Assembly (NCBI GenBank): GCA_943330855.2 | Contig: CALQJI020000014.1 | Span: forward strand, 1-64,000 | Source: Klebsiella pneumoniae | GTDB taxonomy: Bacteria > Verrucomicrobiota > Verrucomicrobiia > Limisphaerales > SXTU01 | DNA: 64,000 nt | Direction of reading: 5' to 3' | Part shown: positions 1-11,927 of the stretch, piece after piece | Layout: every line of letters begins with the position of its first letter | How positions within the stretch are numbered: the stretch's first letter is position 1 | Notes under the pieces: generated by a model | Databases searched by the model: none | What the model saw: only the letters and a program-made list of their open reading frames with translations | Told to the model about the DNA's origin: nothing | Translations under genes and position numbers: made by a program

Positions 1-119
1 AACCTCTCCGTTCGAGCCCTTACCGTGCATTTTGAGGCGTTGTGGCGTGCTGTTGGCGGGCTTGAAGACCGCACTTGAAAGACCAGAGCCGCTTCCAGGT
101 GGGTGGGTGGAGTCTCCAT
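1..119 (-). other. Open reading frame fragment next to the truncated sensor, running off the window edge
   Basis: On the minus strand an ATG at 119 opens a frame that stays open to the window edge (39 codons, beginning METPPTHLEAALVF). It lies 9 nt beyond the stop codon of the sensor gene, where the rest of a sensor GAF/kinase would be expected. It resembles no kinase segment. From memory, similar THLEAALVF-type short ORFs recur in environmental verrucomicrobial genomes, which would fit a dispersed repeat; I cannot verify that here. It may be non-coding repeat DNA. Confidence 0.25.
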
Positions 120-127
120 GTTAGCCA

Positions 128-2860
128 CTAAGATCCCCGAAGGAGCAAATCCTGCGGCGTGTAGGCGTGGGCCTGATAGCTCTGGATGGAGAGGACCCCA
201 ATGCCACAGCTCCCGGACCGGACCGGCACGTTCATAAGCGACAGCGAAGGCCGAGCTGTGTCCCCAAACATCACCTCGTCCGTCGTGACCGAACCGGAGG
301 GTTCCCGGAGGATCAATTCTGCACCGTGGGCAAAGACCCGCCGCACCCGCGCCGTCAGCTTACGATCATGCGTTGGCACGGGGACACTCTGCCGCTGGCC
401 GTGGAGGATGTCCTTAAGCAGCACACACTGCAGGGAGTCGTCCGCCTCCGAATACAAATTCACGCCACAGGAGTCCCAGCCGATCAAGCGATCCGCCGTC
501 TCGACGATAATCTCCCCGGCTTCCTGCACGGTCTGCGCCGCGCTGAGCTGCTGGCCCAGTTCCAAAAACGCCGTGAGGCGCGCCTCCGCCTGCTTGCGTC
601 CGGTGATGTCGCGGAAGATGCCTTGGATGAGCGGCTTGCCATCCACCACAGTCACGGAGGGTGAGATGGACACGGGCACCCGCTGGCCGTCTTTACGGAG
701 CACTTCCAGCTCGAAGGGGGCCTTCGATTGCGAACTCGCATGGGCCCGGAACAACTCCCGGCAACGCTCGGCCTCCTCCGGCGGGTGCAGAAAACTCTGC
801 GGCTGGCCGATGATCTCGGCGCGCTCCCGGCCGAGCAACGTCTCAGCGGCGGCGTTGCAGTGCGTCAACAACCCGGTCTCGGCGGCGGCCCAGAAGATGG
901 CATCGTTCGCTCCCTCGAAGAGCAGTCGGAACCGCTCACCGCTCTCCCGCGCCGCCTCCTCGGCATCGAGACGGGCGGTCACATCGGCCGCCGTGCCGCC
1001 CACCCACAGTTGCTGCCCAGTCTGCTGCAACGGGAATTTGTGCACTAGCCAGCGGCGCATTCTGCCATCGGCCCCAGGCACCGGTTCGATAGCTTCAGTC
1101 ACCACCCCGGACGCGAGCACTTGACGGTCGTTGGCTCGGGTTACGTCCGCAGATTCCTTGGAAAAAAGGTCGTAGTCCGTGCGGCCCAGAATCTGTTCCG
1201 CCGGCCGGTTGAAGAGCTGCTCGAACGCCGAATTGACATAGCGAAACCGGAACTCCTCGTCCTTCACCCAAGCGACCACTGGACTCTGGTTCATGAAGGC
1301 CTGAAAGCGCTCCTCGCTCGCACGCAGCGCAGCGTCCGCCCGCTTGCGGTCGGTGATGTCGCGGGTGACGGCCAGCAGGGAAGTGATCTCGCCCCGTTCA
1401 CCGCGCAACGGCGTGGCGTGGGTCTCCAGCCAGCGGGTCGTGCCTTTGATTCCGAGGAGTTGAAATTCCAGTATGCCGGACTCACCGCGAAACACGCGCT
1501 CGATCAATTCCTGAAACTGGGCCCGATACTCCGGCACGATGAGCGGATAGACGCATCGGTTGGCGACCTGCTCGAACGAGTCAGCTTCGATTATCTTCAG
1601 GCCGGCGGGGTTCATCTGGAGGAGCGCGCCGTCCGGGCCGAGCAGCTTCACGCACTCCGGCTCGGTGGCGATGATCAGCCGCCAGCGCTCCTCGCTCGCA
1701 CGCAGCGCAGCGTCCGCCCGCTCGTGCTCGATGACCTTATCCCCCAACGCCTCGTTAGCGCGGCGGTAGTTCACGGTCAGCACCTCCGCGAGACTCTCCG
1801 CCCGCCGCCGAAGTCCGGCCAGCGACCGGATGATGGCAAAGAGCAGCCCGTTAATCGCCAGCCCGCCGAAGGCGATGAAGAAGGGCTGGTTGCTGTCCGT
1901 GGCAGCCTCGAACTCCGGCCGGGTGTGAAAGCGCAGCAGCCAGGGGTGGCCGGCCAGTTTAATCTGCCGCGTCTCCGTCCGCGACGGCTGATAGGCGGCG
2001 GGCATCGGGGCGAGTTCAGCGTCGCTGTTGAACAGGTGCGCGTCCGCCACGGGCTGCTCGCCATCGAACAGGTCGAAGCCAATTTCCGGGTCGGCATTCC
2101 CGAGGATGCCTTGCATCAGATCGCCGATGCGGAACGGGGCGTGAACCCAGCCAAACAACGCCGCCCGCCGCTCCGCCACCGTGGTGACCGGTTGCCCGGC
2201 GCGATACATCGGCACCAGCATGATGACGCCGGGCTGCACATTGGTCCCCGTCTCCTGCACGAGAAACATCTTACCGGTCAACGCGGGTTTCCCCGTGTCC
2301 CGCGCTTGGCTCAGGCCGGCCCGCCGCACCGGCTCACTCCACAAGTCGTAGCCGAACGCGCGCAAGTTCCGCTGCTCGAACGGCTCGATGTAAGTGACGC
2401 ACGCATACTCCGCGCGCTCCCCCGGCGGCGTGATGGCAAAGTTCGGAAACCCCTCCGCCCGCACGCCGGCCTCGTAAGCCGGCCGCTCCTCCGCCGTCAC
2501 CCAGCGCACGAACCCAAGCCCCTGCACGCCCGGGTAGTATTCCGGCAGGCTCAAGGCCGCCACGTAGTCGCGCCACTCCGCGCGCGTCACCACCTCGCTC
2601 GCATAATGCAGCCCGCGCGCGCCGACCATCATCCGTTCAAACACCCGCATCCGCCGGAGGATGAGCTGCTCCGCCCGGTCCACCTCGTAGTCAAACCGCT
2701 CCTGCGCCCGCTGCGCCACGTAGCTGCGCGAGACCCACCAACCCAGCGCCGTGAGCAGGGTGGAGATCAGGAGAATGGTCCAAGCCGTCACCGGACTGTG
2801 GAGTAACTCCAGGAAACCCCGGCGCACGGGGACGGGCTGGTTCTCGTTCATAGTTGGCAT
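128..2860 (-). CDS. CHASE-PAS-PAS-PAS-GAF membrane sensor, apparently lacking its output domain
   Basis: About 910 residues if translation starts at MPTMNEN (2860); a start at 2851 (MNENQP) is equally possible, and the frame stays open to an ATG at 2968. A first membrane segment (about residues 25-44) and a second (about 326-345) bracket a periplasmic CHASE-type ligand-binding domain. Three PAS domains follow at about 380-500, 505-630 and 633-755, each opened by an ASEERW, ASEERF or SGERF motif. A GAF domain begins at about 757. The protein stops shortly after YTPQDL, a motif that in sensor kinases normally leads into the last GAF helix and then a histidine kinase. No HisKA, HATPase or GGDEF segment is visible. 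It may be a truncated sensor, or a sensor split by a repeat at its 3' end. Ligand unknown. Confidence 0.8.
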   Translation of the reverse strand: MPTMNENQPVPVRRGFLELLHSPVTAWTILLISTLLTALGWWVSRSYVAQRAQERFDYEVDRAEQLILRRMRVFERMMVGARGLHYASEVVTRAEWRDYVAALSLPEYYPGVQGLGFVRWVTAEERPAYEAGVRAEGFPNFAITPPGERAEYACVTYIEPFEQRNLRAFGYDLWSEPVRRAGLSQARDTGKPALTGKMFLVQETGTNVQPGVIMLVPMYRAGQPVTTVAERRAALFGWVHAPFRIGDLMQGILGNADPEIGFDLFDGEQPVADAHLFNSDAELAPMPAAYQPSRTETRQIKLAGHPWLLRFHTRPEFEAATDSNQPFFIAFGGLAINGLLFAIIRSLAGLRRRAESLAEVLTVNYRRANEALGDKVIEHERADAALRASEERWRLIIATEPECVKLLGPDGALLQMNPAGLKIIEADSFEQVANRCVYPLIVPEYRAQFQELIERVFRGESGILEFQLLGIKGTTRWLETHATPLRGERGEITSLLAVTRDITDRKRADAALRASEERFQAFMNQSPVVAWVKDEEFRFRYVNSAFEQLFNRPAEQILGRTDYDLFSKESADVTRANDRQVLASGVVTEAIEPVPGADGRMRRWLVHKFPLQQTGQQLWVGGTAADVTARLDAEEAARESGERFRLLFEGANDAIFWAAAETGLLTHCNAAAETLLGRERAEIIGQPQSFLHPPEEAERCRELFRAHASSQSKAPFELEVLRKDGQRVPVSISPSVTVVDGKPLIQGIFRDITGRKQAEARLTAFLELGQQLSAAQTVQEAGEIIVETADRLIGWDSCGVNLYSEADDSLQCVLLKDILHGQRQSVPVPTHDRKLTARVRRVFAHGAELILREPSGSVTTDEVMFGDTARPSLSLMNVPVRSGSCGIGVLSIQSYQAHAYTPQDLLLRGS

Positions 2861-3553
2861 CAGCACGGATCGTGAAATGACGCGGCCCGCTGGTTTGTGC
2901 TTCCAAGCACGCCCGCCAGCCACTGCGTGCCGGAACCCGATGGCGTCGAGTCGCTGGCCGCGCGGCATTCTACCACTGACAGACTTATTTCGTCACTCAT
3001 AGCGTTTAACTTTACGACGAACCAACCACCCGATTCTTGCCCCGCGCTGCCCACTGGACCGCGCAGCCTCCGTCAGTTGAAGCCAGCAGACACTCGTTAC
3101 ATCGGCAAGTAATGACCGGAGCACGCAACCAATATGCCAGCCGTAGCGTGAAGCCCCGCTCTTGGGTCCGTGGGCTTGCCCGCACAAGCGGCGCGGGCAT
3201 TTCCCCATGCCATCGTTTCAACGTAAACCCCTTAAAATCCCAACTCCCGGGGTGCTGGGGGCGATGAACCTCAGTGCATACCCGAGGCGTTCTTCAGGGA
3301 GGCCGAACCCCGCGAGGGGAGGCTGATTTGGAACTGGCTCACGCACGGTCGCAACCTTGCGATGCGAGCCTGACATTGCGCCCCGACTCGCCTGCGGGGG
3401 GGGTCAACAAGCGAGGGCGAGGGGATGGAGGAGGATGCCAACCGGTGTCCGGCAGTCCCCTTTCAGAGAGGCGTTTCAGCAATCTCCCGTATTGAGCGAG
3501 GCACCGGCCTTGCTACTCTCAATTACGCCACTGCTGACGCTATCGAAGCTTCT
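2861..3553. other. Intergenic region without a convincing gene
   Basis: About 690 bases between the divergently read sensor and DUF1800 genes. Several short frames cross it on both strands but none has a recognisable domain, a start context or composition that sets it apart from chance frames in GC-rich DNA. It probably holds the promoters of both neighbours. I could not identify -35/-10 boxes with confidence. Confidence 0.5.
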
Positions 3554-5674
3554 ATGAGCACGCGCAACTTCCTCCTCCTCGGTGCGGCTTTGCTTTCACT
3601 CGCGACCCTCCCGGTCGCCCGCGCACAAGTCGCCCCGCCGCCGCCGCCGAGCATCACGAACCTCACGCTCATCGGCAGTCAACGCGGGCTGCGCTGGACG
3701 CCGTTCCCCGCCGCGCAGAGTTTCAAGGTCTTCAGCACGACGGACCTGGGCCTGCCCTTCACCGAGGACGCCAACGGCGCAGTCAGCGGCTACTCGTGGA
3801 CCGGCACGAACTCCAGTTCCGCGCGCTTCTTCCGCCTCGACACCACGCCGCTGGACTCAAACGCGCTCGTCACCGCCACGGTGCTCAATCGCCTCGCCTA
3901 CGGCCCCACGCCCGCGCTGCTGGACCGCTTCAAGACCAACGCGATTGCCCTCTACATCGCCGAGCAACTCGCGCCGGAGACGGTCCCGGAGACGGTGCCG
4001 AACCAGCACACGAACATCGCGTTCTTCGAGAGCCGGTTCGCCGCGCCCACCACGGCCATTCCTCTCAGCGCCACCACTGGCCCCGGCTCGGCGCAGGTGA
4101 GCGACCTCCGCGCTTGGTTCAAGCTGCGGGCCGTCGGCGCGGACCGGCAGTTGCTCGAAGTGCTGCTCCAGTTCCTCGACAACCACTTCGTCACGCAGCA
4201 CACGAAGACAATGGACTATTTTCAGTTTGCCTACGGCGACTTCACGCTGCGGAACCGCATCGCCACTGAGCTGGAGTATCGCGAACTCACCCGCTGGCGC
4301 ACCGCGCTGTTGAACCCCGCCGGCACGTTCAAAGACCTGCTCACCATCAGTTGCGAAAGCCCGGCAATGATTGTCTATCTCGACACCGTCAGCAGTCGCG
4401 GCGACGGCGGGCGCACGCCGAACGAGAACTTCTCCCGCGAAATCATGGAGCTCTTCAGCATGGGCGTGGACAACGGCTACGACCAAACCGACATCACCGA
4501 CATGTCCCACGCGTGGGCGGGCTGGACCGTGGAGATGTTCCCGACGAGCGAAGTCTTCAACCCGCTCGCGACGAAGACGACCACGCTGCTGTCGCCCACC
4601 GGCGGCGGCAACTACACGAACCTCGTGGGCTCGTGGGCCTTCTGCTACCGCACCGGCTACCACGGCGCGTCGCGCAGCATCTTCACGAACAAGTTCGTCC
4701 CCGCCCGCTTCGGCCCGCCGTGGACCACGCGGACTTACGCGAACGCCGCGCCCGGCTCCTACCAGCTCACGTTCCCCGCGCGCACGGGCACGAACGCGAT
4801 TCAGGACGGCTACGACATCATCGCGCAGCTCGCCGACCTGCCGTTCACGCAGGAGTTCATGAGCGTGAAACTCTGTCGGCTCTTCGTGCATGAGGACTTC
4901 GCGCACGGCTACGACTTCACCGCACCGCAACTCACGCCCGAGGCCGACCTCGTGCGCCAGTGCATGCTGGCCTGGGAGACGAACTCGCCGCGCGGCCAAG
5001 TGCGCAAGGTGCTCGAGGTCATCTTCAAGTCGGACCTGTTCCGCTCGCACACCGCCGCGTTCGCGAAGGTGAAGACGCCGCTCGAATACACCGTGAGCGC
5101 CCTCCGCGCGCTCCGTGTCAGCACGAACGGCACCGGCCTGCACGGCTCGTGGTCGGCGGACACAGATGGCACCGCGCTCGCCACGCCGCTCCAGCGCATG
5201 GGCGGCATGGTGCTCTTCGACCGCGCAGAGCCGGACGGCTACCCGGAGAGCGGCGCGGGCTGGATTAGCGCGGGCACGCTCGCCGAGCGCGCGCGCTGGA
5301 CGCAGTCGTTGCTCATCGCCAGCGGCCAGACGGGCCACAACGGTTCGCAGAGCGGCACCGGCAACGACGCGGGAAACTCCGTGACCTCGCCCGTGCGCCT
5401 GCTGTTCGCACGTCTGCCGTTGCTGGCCGACCAACAGAACGCCGCCAAGGTCGCCGACGTGTTCCTCGGTCTGCTCTTCCCCGGCGAAGGCGCGGCGAAC
5501 CTGAACCTCTACCGCACCGCCGCCATCAACTTCCTGAACACCAGCGACGATGGGTTGAGTGCGTCGCTCTTCAGCGCGCTCACCCCCAGCGCCACCGCGG
5601 CGAACGCCTACGACACGCGCGTCCGCGGCATGGTGGCGATGTTGATGACGATGCAACGGTTCCAAGAGCAATGA
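3554..5674 (+). CDS. DUF1800 family secreted protein
   Basis: 706 residues from ATG 3554, chosen because it gives a clean Sec signal peptide (MSTRNFLLLGAALLSLATL, then ARA-Q). The frame stays open upstream to 3425 but without signal-peptide character. The body matches the DUF1800 family (PF08811): a segment LVTATVLNRLAYGPTPALL, then NENFSREIMELFSMGVDNGY near the middle, which is the family's most conserved region, and a C-terminal region ending in a helix around MVAMLMTMQRF. The biochemical role of DUF1800 is not established; these genes are usually paired with DUF1501 genes, and one follows here after 89 nt. It is probably exported to the periplasm or surface. Confidence 0.9.
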   Translation: MSTRNFLLLGAALLSLATLPVARAQVAPPPPPSITNLTLIGSQRGLRWTPFPAAQSFKVFSTTDLGLPFTEDANGAVSGYSWTGTNSSSARFFRLDTTPLDSNALVTATVLNRLAYGPTPALLDRFKTNAIALYIAEQLAPETVPETVPNQHTNIAFFESRFAAPTTAIPLSATTGPGSAQVSDLRAWFKLRAVGADRQLLEVLLQFLDNHFVTQHTKTMDYFQFAYGDFTLRNRIATELEYRELTRWRTALLNPAGTFKDLLTISCESPAMIVYLDTVSSRGDGGRTPNENFSREIMELFSMGVDNGYDQTDITDMSHAWAGWTVEMFPTSEVFNPLATKTTTLLSPTGGGNYTNLVGSWAFCYRTGYHGASRSIFTNKFVPARFGPPWTTRTYANAAPGSYQLTFPARTGTNAIQDGYDIIAQLADLPFTQEFMSVKLCRLFVHEDFAHGYDFTAPQLTPEADLVRQCMLAWETNSPRGQVRKVLEVIFKSDLFRSHTAAFAKVKTPLEYTVSALRALRVSTNGTGLHGSWSADTDGTALATPLQRMGGMVLFDRAEPDGYPESGAGWISAGTLAERARWTQSLLIASGQTGHNGSQSGTGNDAGNSVTSPVRLLFARLPLLADQQNAAKVADVFLGLLFPGEGAANLNLYRTAAINFLNTSDDGLSASLFSALTPSATAANAYDTRVRGMVAMLMTMQRFQEQ

Positions 5675-5683
5675 AGCGAGCCG

Positions 5684-5707
5684 GATTAAGATTAGGATTA
5701 CGATTAA
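5684..5707. repeat. Hexamer tandem array, four copies
   Basis: Four consecutive hexamers, GATTAA, GATTAG, GATTAC, GATTAA, lie between the DUF1800 and DUF1501 genes. It is the only clear 6-nt array in the window; most others have a 7-nt unit. Confidence 0.85.
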
Positions 5708-5763
5708 GAGCAGGCGTCGCTGCCTCGCTCGCGGCGGACTGAACCCTGAACACTTCCCCTCCC

Positions 5764-7467
5764 ATGCCTTACATAAACACCCTCACCCGCCGCGACTTCA
5801 TCCAGCGCTCGCTCCTCGGCGGCGCGGGCTTGGGCCTCGCGGCGCTCGCCAACGTCCCGCCTTTCGCCGCACGCGCGCTGGCGGAGGGCAGCATCGGCCT
5901 CAACGGCAAGAAGCTGCTCTTCGTCTTCCTGCGCGGCGGCAACGACGGGTTGGGCTCGCTCGTGCCGGTGCAGGATTCCGCTTACAGCTCGGCCATCCGC
6001 ACCAGCACACTCATCGCGAAGGACGGCGCGACGGATTACTCCGCCACGCCCGGCACGGCGGATTTCCCGACCAGTCCCGGAGCCACCGCGACCTTCAACT
6101 ACCCCAACGCCATCCGGCTCGGCAATGGCTACGCCGCCCTGCACCCGTCACTGAAATTTCTCGCGCCGGTTTACAACGCCGGCGACCTCGCGCTCATCCA
6201 CCGCGTCGGCTACCCGAAGCAGTCGCGCTCGCATTTTGACTCGCAGATTTACTGGGAGAACGGCCAGCCACTCAACAGCGTCTCGAAGGAAGGCATTCTC
6301 TACCGCACCGTCATCGAATCCGGCCTCGCCAGCACTGCGCCGCTCACTGCGGTCAGCATTCAGTCTGCGCTGCCGGTGCTCTTGCGCGGCTCCGGCGCGG
6401 CGCTCACGAACCTCACCGACCCGCTGCGCTACGACCTCCTCGGCGTGCCGAACAGCGCCGCCACCGGCGACGTGAAGGCCACCAACGCCCTCCTCAACGC
6501 GCAGTCCACGCCGTTCCCGGACAAGAAGAGCCGCGCCTTCCTCAGCCTCCAATACGATGGCCTGCTCAAGACCCTTTCCATCTTCAGCAGCATCAACTTC
6601 ACCGAGACCGGCAACACCTACGTGGACAACGTGAACACCGACGGCGGGAGCACTCCTTACTACCTGTTCCCCACCTCGCAGGCGAAGAACGGAGGTTACG
6701 CGGCCAACGGCAACAGCACGGCGAAATACGTCGTGGACCAGTCCAGCGGCACGACCAGTTTCTTCGCCGGACTCAAGGCCGCCGCGCTCATCCTGAACCA
6801 CACCGACGCGCTCATCACCGGCACCGAGATGGGCGGCTTCGACACGCACGACAACCAAGGCGGCGCGACTGGCCAGCACGCAAACCTCCAGCAGCGCATC
6901 GGCTGGACGCTCTACGGGCTGCGCAAGTATTTCCAGATTTACGGCAAGAACGGTTCCGCCCCCGCCGCTGGTGCGAAGTGTTCGTGGAACGACGTGGTCG
7001 TCGTGCTGTTCACCGAGTTCGGCCGCACGACCATCGAGAACACCTCGCGCGGCACGGACCACGCCGAAGCGGGCGTGATGTTCCTCGCCGGCGGCGGCGT
7101 GAAAGGCGTGGGCAAGAGCGGACGCGTGACCGGCGTCGTGGGCTGCCACCCCGGCGGCACCGGCGCGCACCCGAGCGACACAAATGCCCCGTGGATTTCC
7201 GGTCCGGCGAACCAAGCCGGCGGCGTGGACGGCTCCCTGTTCGGCATCAGCGACCGTTACCTGAAACGCTCCGTGGACTACCGCTCCGTGCTGGGCCGCG
7301 TCATCCGCGACCACCTCGGCGCGACGCAGAACCAGCTCACCCGCATCATCCCCGGCTACGCGAACGAGGCTCAAGAGCACCTGCTCACTGGCGGCACGGT
7401 GACGACGCCGATAGAGTCCTCGGGCGTGAACACCCCCCTCATTGGCGAGCCGGATATCTTGGTGTGA
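5764..7467 (+). CDS. DUF1501 family twin-arginine exported protein
   Basis: 567 residues from ATG 5764. The N-terminus carries a twin-arginine-like signal (TRRDFIQRSLLGGAGLGLAAL), followed by KKLLFVFLRGGNDGLGSLVPV, typical of DUF1501 (PF07394, related to the alkaline phosphatase/sulfatase fold). The C-terminal half holds VVVLFTEFGRTTIENTSRGTDH and a following GG-rich stretch, the family's conserved metal-site-like region. It is the second gene of an operon with DUF1800 and overlaps the next gene by a GTGA junction. The enzymatic activity of DUF1501 is not proven. Longer than the two other DUF1501 proteins in the window (509 and 493 residues), with additional serine/glycine/threonine-rich loops. 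Confidence 0.92.
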   Translation: MPYINTLTRRDFIQRSLLGGAGLGLAALANVPPFAARALAEGSIGLNGKKLLFVFLRGGNDGLGSLVPVQDSAYSSAIRTSTLIAKDGATDYSATPGTADFPTSPGATATFNYPNAIRLGNGYAALHPSLKFLAPVYNAGDLALIHRVGYPKQSRSHFDSQIYWENGQPLNSVSKEGILYRTVIESGLASTAPLTAVSIQSALPVLLRGSGAALTNLTDPLRYDLLGVPNSAATGDVKATNALLNAQSTPFPDKKSRAFLSLQYDGLLKTLSIFSSINFTETGNTYVDNVNTDGGSTPYYLFPTSQAKNGGYAANGNSTAKYVVDQSSGTTSFFAGLKAAALILNHTDALITGTEMGGFDTHDNQGGATGQHANLQQRIGWTLYGLRKYFQIYGKNGSAPAAGAKCSWNDVVVVLFTEFGRTTIENTSRGTDHAEAGVMFLAGGGVKGVGKSGRVTGVVGCHPGGTGAHPSDTNAPWISGPANQAGGVDGSLFGISDRYLKRSVDYRSVLGRVIRDHLGATQNQLTRIIPGYANEAQEHLLTGGTVTTPIESSGVNTPLIGEPDILV

Positions 7468-8315
7468 AGACTAACCCCACCGCTGCCGAGCGCCCCGTTG
7501 GACGTTGGCAATTGAGCGTTGGACGTTGGGCGTTCGCCTTCTGGCTTTCAGCTTTCAGCCTTCAATTTTCAACGCGTGCGGACACGCTCACGCTCCGCCC
7601 GTCCGCCGACACCACGCTCATCGAGACCGCGCCGAACAACAACCTCGGCGGCCAGCCCTTCGCCAACTCCGGCACGACGCAGAACTTCACCAAGAACCGC
7701 GCGCTGTTCCGCTTCGATGTCTCGGCCATCCCGACCGGCGCGCAGGTGAATTCAGTTTCACTCGTCCTCGAAGTCACGCGCCAGCCAGTGGATGGCTACG
7801 CCCCGGCGGACTTCGGCCTGCACCGGATGCTCGTCTCGTGGGGCGAGGGCGTGCAGACCACGGCCAATCCAGCCAGCCCCGGCCAGGGCACACCCGCCGC
7901 ATCGGGCGAGGCGACGTGGCTCGCCCGCTTCGCCCAAACCGGACCGAACTGGGCCGCCGCCGGCGGGTTGGCGGGCACGGACTTCGCCGCCGCCAGCAGC
8001 GCGGGGCAGAGCATTTACGGCACGGCGAACTCGCCTTACTTCTTCACCTCGGCCCAACTCGCCGTCGATGTGCAGATGTGGTTGGACAATCCCGGAGCAA
8101 ACTTCGGCTGGATGCTGCTGGCGAACGACGAGGGTCCGAACTTCACCGCCCGCCGCTTCGGCTCGCGCGAGGATGCCATCAACGCGCCGCAGCTCCTCGT
8201 GCAGTATTCCGCAGTGCCAGAGCCCTCGTCGTTGCTACTGCTCGCCGGCGGCGCGGCGCTGCTGACGCGGCGAATCAGGCGGAACAAGGAGCGGAGCCCC
8301 ACAGCCCGGAGGTAA
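7464..8315 (+). CDS. DNRLRE-domain protein with PEP-CTERM sorting signal
   Basis: About 283 residues from GTG 7464. The GTG overlaps the TGA of the upstream DUF1501 gene (GTGA), which suggests translational coupling; no other plausible start gives a signal peptide. After an N-terminal hydrophobic stretch (FAFWLSAFSLQFS) comes a DNRLRE-type domain: DTLTLRPSADTTLIE, NRALFRFDVS, then a beta-rich domain ending with APQLLVQYS. The C-terminus is a PEP-CTERM tripartite signal: VPEPSS, a hydrophobic helix, then RRIRRNK, which directs sorting by an exosortase. The signal peptide is encoded almost entirely by two heptamer arrays (7498-7532 and 7544-7571). The protein is probably surface-displayed; its role with DUF1800/DUF1501 is unknown. 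Confidence 0.85.
   Translation: MKTNPTAAERPVGRWQLSVGRWAFAFWLSAFSLQFSTRADTLTLRPSADTTLIETAPNNNLGGQPFANSGTTQNFTKNRALFRFDVSAIPTGAQVNSVSLVLEVTRQPVDGYAPADFGLHRMLVSWGEGVQTTANPASPGQGTPAASGEATWLARFAQTGPNWAAAGGLAGTDFAAASSAGQSIYGTANSPYFFTSAQLAVDVQMWLDNPGANFGWMLLANDEGPNFTARRFGSREDAINAPQLLVQYSAVPEPSSLLLLAGGAALLTRRIRRNKERSPTARR
7498..7571. repeat. Two heptamer arrays that encode a signal peptide
   Basis: 7498-7532 holds five heptamers (TTGGACG, TTGGCAA, TTGAGCG, TTGGACG, TTGGGCG). 7544-7571 holds four (GCTTTCA, GCTTTCA, GCCTTCA, ATTTTCA). Both are in frame in the PEP-CTERM gene and together specify its N-terminal hydrophobic segment. Confidence 0.9.
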
Positions 8316-8317
8316 AA

Positions 8318-8346
8318 CAAAAAGGCGTCCCGTGACCGGGACGCCT
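8318..8346 (-). terminator. Rho-independent terminator of rpsT
   Basis: A perfect 10-bp stem (8323-8332 with 8337-8346, loop TGAC), followed in the minus direction by a T-rich run (TTTTTGTTTT, covering 8313-8322). It lies 24 nt after the rpsT stop codon and converges with the PEP-CTERM gene. Confidence 0.92.
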
Positions 8347-8369
8347 GTTCGTTGAAAAGCGGGATGCCG

Positions 8370-8696
8370 TTACTTCTTCGCCTTCTTCGCCTGCTTCGGC
8401 TTCTTCGCTGCGGTCACAGCGGCGGGCGCGGGGGCCGCAGCCGCGCGGTTGAGCGCGAGGGCGAGGCGGGACTTCTTGCGGTTGGCGGTGTTGCGCTTGA
8501 TGACGCCCTTCTTCACGGCTTTGTCGAGCTTGGAGAAGGCGGCGCGGAGGTCGGCGGGCGCGGTTGCTTCCTTGGCGACGACGGACGCGCGGACGGTTTT
8601 CACCGCCGTCTTGAGCTGCGTGCGGACGATGTTGTTGCGGACTTGCTTGCGCGCGCTGTTACGAACGCGGCGACCGGCTGACTTGGTGTTCGGCAT
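8370..8696 (-). CDS. rpsT: 30S ribosomal protein S20
   Basis: 108 residues, starting MPNTKSAGRRVRNSARKQ. The lysine/arginine-rich helical sequence with VRNNIVRTQLKTAVKTVR, a central FSKLDKAVKKGVI and IKRNTANRKKSRLAL is characteristic of S20, which binds 16S rRNA early in small-subunit assembly. It is slightly longer than the usual 85-90 residues because of an alanine/lysine-rich tail (AAAAPAPAAVTAAKKPKQA). It is monocistronic: promoter-like boxes lie 27 nt upstream of the start and a strong terminator follows. Confidence 0.97.
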   Translation of the reverse strand: MPNTKSAGRRVRNSARKQVRNNIVRTQLKTAVKTVRASVVAKEATAPADLRAAFSKLDKAVKKGVIKRNTANRKKSRLALALNRAAAAPAPAAVTAAKKPKQAKKAKK

Positions 8697-8722
8697 AGTA
8701 GTTTCTCGTTTAAGAGGCGCGA

Positions 8723-8750
8723 ACCCTAATCAATGGCCGTTCGTTGTCAA
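8723..8750 (-). promoter_or_regulatory. Predicted sigma70-type promoter of rpsT
   Basis: On the minus strand a perfect TTGACA (8745-8750) is followed after 16 nt by TAGGGT (8723-8728), which keeps the three most conserved -10 positions. The rpsT ATG is 27 nt beyond the -10 box. The boxes are seen; their activity is inferred. Confidence 0.55.
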
Positions 8751-8885
8751 CGGCTTGTTCCGCGCTACAGCGGCGTTTGCCAGCGCCGACGAACGACACG
8801 GCGCTCGCAGATCACCGATAAAGCGCCACGGCTGAATTGCCTTGGCGGTCTGCCGTCTGGTTTCGGTGAATCCGCTCGTTCGCCC

Positions 8886-11904
<3,019 letters not shown>

Positions 11905-11927
<23 letters not shown>

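Noticed and set aside
1121-2806. Plus-strand frame opposite the sensor gene
   Set aside because: Antisense shadow; histidine/arginine-rich without domain.
3857-5671. Long minus-strand frame opposite the DUF1800 gene
   Set aside because: Arginine/glutamate/valine-rich composition of an antisense shadow; no domain.
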